Part shown: positions 5,079 to 6,300 of the stretch, piece by piece
How the letters are laid out: each line of letters starts with the position of its first letter
How positions within the stretch are numbered: the first letter of the stretch is position 1
Assembly: GCA_026392575.1 (NCBI GenBank)
Contig: JAPLBU010000075.1
Span: forward strand, 1-6,300
DNA from: Actinomycetota bacterium
GTDB lineage: Bacteria; Actinomycetota; Actinomycetes; S36-B12
Length of the DNA: 6,300 nucleotides
Direction of reading: 5' to 3'
The notes under the pieces: generated by a model
The model's input: only the letters and a program-made list of their open reading frames with translations
Database searches by the model: none
Told to the model about the DNA's origin: nothing
Made by a program: the position numbers and the translations under genes

Positions 5079-5250
5079 GGCATCAGCCTGACCCGCGTGC
5101 GGGACGGAGGGGTGTCCCCCGAGCGACACGGCAACGGCCAGCGAGTGAACGCTGGGCGCTCGCCGGAACCCCGATGTCGGGACCTTCGACCCCCCGGAAT
5201 GCGCACTTCGACCCCATCTTGGCTACCCGCGTAGGCATACCGTAGGGGGT
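5079..5250. promoter_or_regulatory. divergent mgsA/sqr intergenic region with 10-bp direct repeats
   Basis: This 172-bp gap lies between two divergent genes. It holds the direct repeat CTTCGACCCC at 5184-5193 and 5206-5215, 22 bp apart (about two helical turns), and the start-overlapping palindrome described separately. I found no convincing -35/-10 pair for mgsA and no ORF likely to be real. Confidence 0.4.
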
Positions 5251-5252
5251 AT
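5237..5252 (+). promoter_or_regulatory. ATACC-N6-GGTAT palindrome and likely -10 of the sqr gene
   Basis: An inverted repeat with 5-bp arms, ATACC (5237-5241) and GGTAT (5248-5252), flanks a G-rich centre and overlaps the ATG at 5251. CsoR/CstR (DUF156) repressors of copper, sulfide and persulfide genes use GC-rich palindromes with TACC/GGTA arms, so this may be such an operator. TACCGT (5238-5243) fits TANNNT and lies 7 nt before ATG, as in leaderless actinobacterial genes; no good -35 is seen. The nearby AGGGGG is only 1 nt from ATG, too close for normal ribosome binding. Confidence 0.45.
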
Positions 5253-6300
5253 GAAGAAGATCCTGGTTCTCGGTGGTGGCACGGCCGGCACGATGACGGC
5301 GAACAAGCTCCGCAAGGCACTTCCCGCCGATGGCTGGTCGGTGACGGTTGTCGATGCCGATGACAACCACCGCTACCAGCCCGGCTTCCTGTTCATGCCC
5401 TTCGGCACCTACGCCCCCAGCCGCAAGTACCTGAGCAAGGGCGTCTCGCTGGTGTACGGCGAGATCGACACGGTTCAGGCCGACGCGAATGCCGTCCTCC
5501 TCACCGACGGTCAGCGGCTCACCTACGACTACCTGATCATCGCCACGGGCGTGACGCCTCGCCCCGACCATACTCCGGGCATGGCCGACGACATGGGCGG
5601 CAGCGTGCACGAGTTCTACTCGTACAACGGCTCCGTCGCGCTGGCCGAGAAGCTCAAGGGCTGGACGGGCGGCAAGCTCGTCATCCACATCACCGAGATG
5701 CCGATCAAGTGCCCCGTGGCCCCGCTCGAGTTCGCCTTCCTCGCGGACGCGTTCTTCAAGGGCAAGGGGATGCGTGACAAGGTCGAGATCACGTACGTGA
5801 CCCCGCTCGATGCCGCCTTCACCAAGCCCATCGCCGCCGAGGCGTTCGGCAACACCCTCGAGGAGAAGGGCATCACGGTCGTTCCCGACTTCATGATCGA
5901 GAGCGTCGATGTCGAGGCCCACAAGATCGTGGCGTACGACGAGACCGAGGTTCCGTTCGACCTCCTCGTGACGATCCCGCTCAACATGGGCGCCGACTAC
6001 ATCGAGCGCTCAGGCCTCGGGAACGACATCAACCTGGTGCCCGTCGACAAGTTCACGCAGCAGTCGAAGGCGCACGAGAACATCTTCGCGCTCGGTGATG
6101 CCAACGACATCCCCGCGTCCAAGGCTGGCTCTGTCGCCCACTTCGAGGTCGACATATTCATGGACAACTTCCTCCAGCTCATCGCGGGCAAGGAGATGAC
6201 CCACAAGTTCGACGGGCATGCCAACTGCTTCATCGAGACCGGTGGCGGCAAGGCCATGCTCATCGACTTCAACTACGACACCGAGCCGCTGCCAGGGAAG
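5251..6300 (+). CDS. sulfide:quinone oxidoreductase-like FAD flavoprotein, C-terminus beyond window
   Basis: Membrane-associated FAD enzyme of the disulfide-oxidoreductase group, expected to oxidise sulfide and reduce quinone. The frame is open from ATG 5251 to the right edge (350 residues). Visible features: FAD-binding GGGTAG (8-13) in the first Rossmann fold, RYQPGFLFMPFG (43-54), YLIIATG (94-100), MPIKCPVAPLE (150-160), and the second FAD motif IFALGDAND (278-286). Only two cysteines occur: Cys154, at the place of the first redox Cys, and Cys326 in GHANCFIETG, at the place of the second. The third cysteine found in some SQR types (near 124-128) is absent. Upstream it has a CsoR/CstR-like palindrome and is divergent from mgsA. 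NADH dehydrogenase or flavocytochrome-like relatives are possible, but the KCP and GHANC placement favours SQR. The missing C-terminus should carry the membrane-anchoring helices. Confidence 0.82.
   Translation, partial: MKKILVLGGGTAGTMTANKLRKALPADGWSVTVVDADDNHRYQPGFLFMPFGTYAPSRKYLSKGVSLVYGEIDTVQADANAVLLTDGQRLTYDYLIIATGVTPRPDHTPGMADDMGGSVHEFYSYNGSVALAEKLKGWTGGKLVIHITEMPIKCPVAPLEFAFLADAFFKGKGMRDKVEITYVTPLDAAFTKPIAAEAFGNTLEEKGITVVPDFMIESVDVEAHKIVAYDETEVPFDLLVTIPLNMGADYIERSGLGNDINLVPVDKFTQQSKAHENIFALGDANDIPASKAGSVAHFEVDIFMDNFLQLIAGKEMTHKFDGHANCFIETGGGKAMLIDFNYDTEPLPGK

Noticed and set aside
5083..5922. 279-residue minus-strand frame antisense to the SQR-like gene
   Set aside because: Composition is typical of an antisense shadow; the plus-strand frame has clear FAD-binding motifs.

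Overview
The window is high-GC DNA with tightly packed genes on both strands, 4-bp stop/start overlaps, and apparently leaderless starts in which a TANNNT-like or GATGAT -10 lies about 7 bp before ATG. This points to a high-GC Gram-positive bacterium (Actinomycetota). The divergent pair of a PBP4-type D-Ala-D-Ala carboxypeptidase and a class I inorganic pyrophosphatase, and the mycothiol/mycoredoxin-type arsenate reductase with an N-terminal helical domain, fit that phylum. A Micrococcales/Microbacteriaceae origin is only a guess.

Layout. (1) 1-480, minus strand: the N-terminal part of a DacB-like carboxypeptidase that runs off the left edge. (2) 583-1092, plus: inorganic pyrophosphatase (ppa). 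(3) 1093-1676, plus: a spacer with three tandem 15-bp repeats and GTCTAGAC palindromes, followed by two unrecognised 73-residue proteins 3 bp apart. One has a CX5CXC cluster and the other a C-terminal HTH-like segment. (4) 1698-3874: an arsenic-resistance module. On the minus strand lie an ArsR-phosphatase fusion and a separate ArsC joined by an ATGA overlap. Divergently on the plus strand lies an AqpS-like aquaglyceroporin. The 69-bp gap between the divergent genes carries overlapping palindromes and promoter elements. (5) 3856-5078, minus: methylglyoxal synthase (mgsA) coupled by a GTGA overlap to a HAD-IB hydrolase, whose 3' end overlaps the aquaporin gene tail to tail by 19 bp. (6) 5251-6300, plus: the first 350 residues of a sulfide:quinone oxidoreductase-like flavoprotein that runs off the right edge, with an ATACC-N6-GGTAT palindrome overlapping its start.

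How the genes work together. In the ars module, arsenate would be reduced by ArsC (and possibly by the phosphatase half of the fusion), and arsenite would leave by facilitated diffusion through the aquaporin. No ArsB or Acr3 pump is present in the window. The regulator is unusual because its HTH half has no cysteine; the only cysteines are in the phosphatase half. The mgsA-HAD pair looks like a co-translated unit around dihydroxyacetone-phosphate/methylglyoxal metabolism, but the HAD substrate cannot be read from sequence. The SQR-like gene would pass electrons from sulfide to quinone, possibly under a CsoR/CstR-type repressor. No RNA genes, CRISPR arrays, transposases or integrases were seen, and no gene-free gap exceeds about 175 bp.
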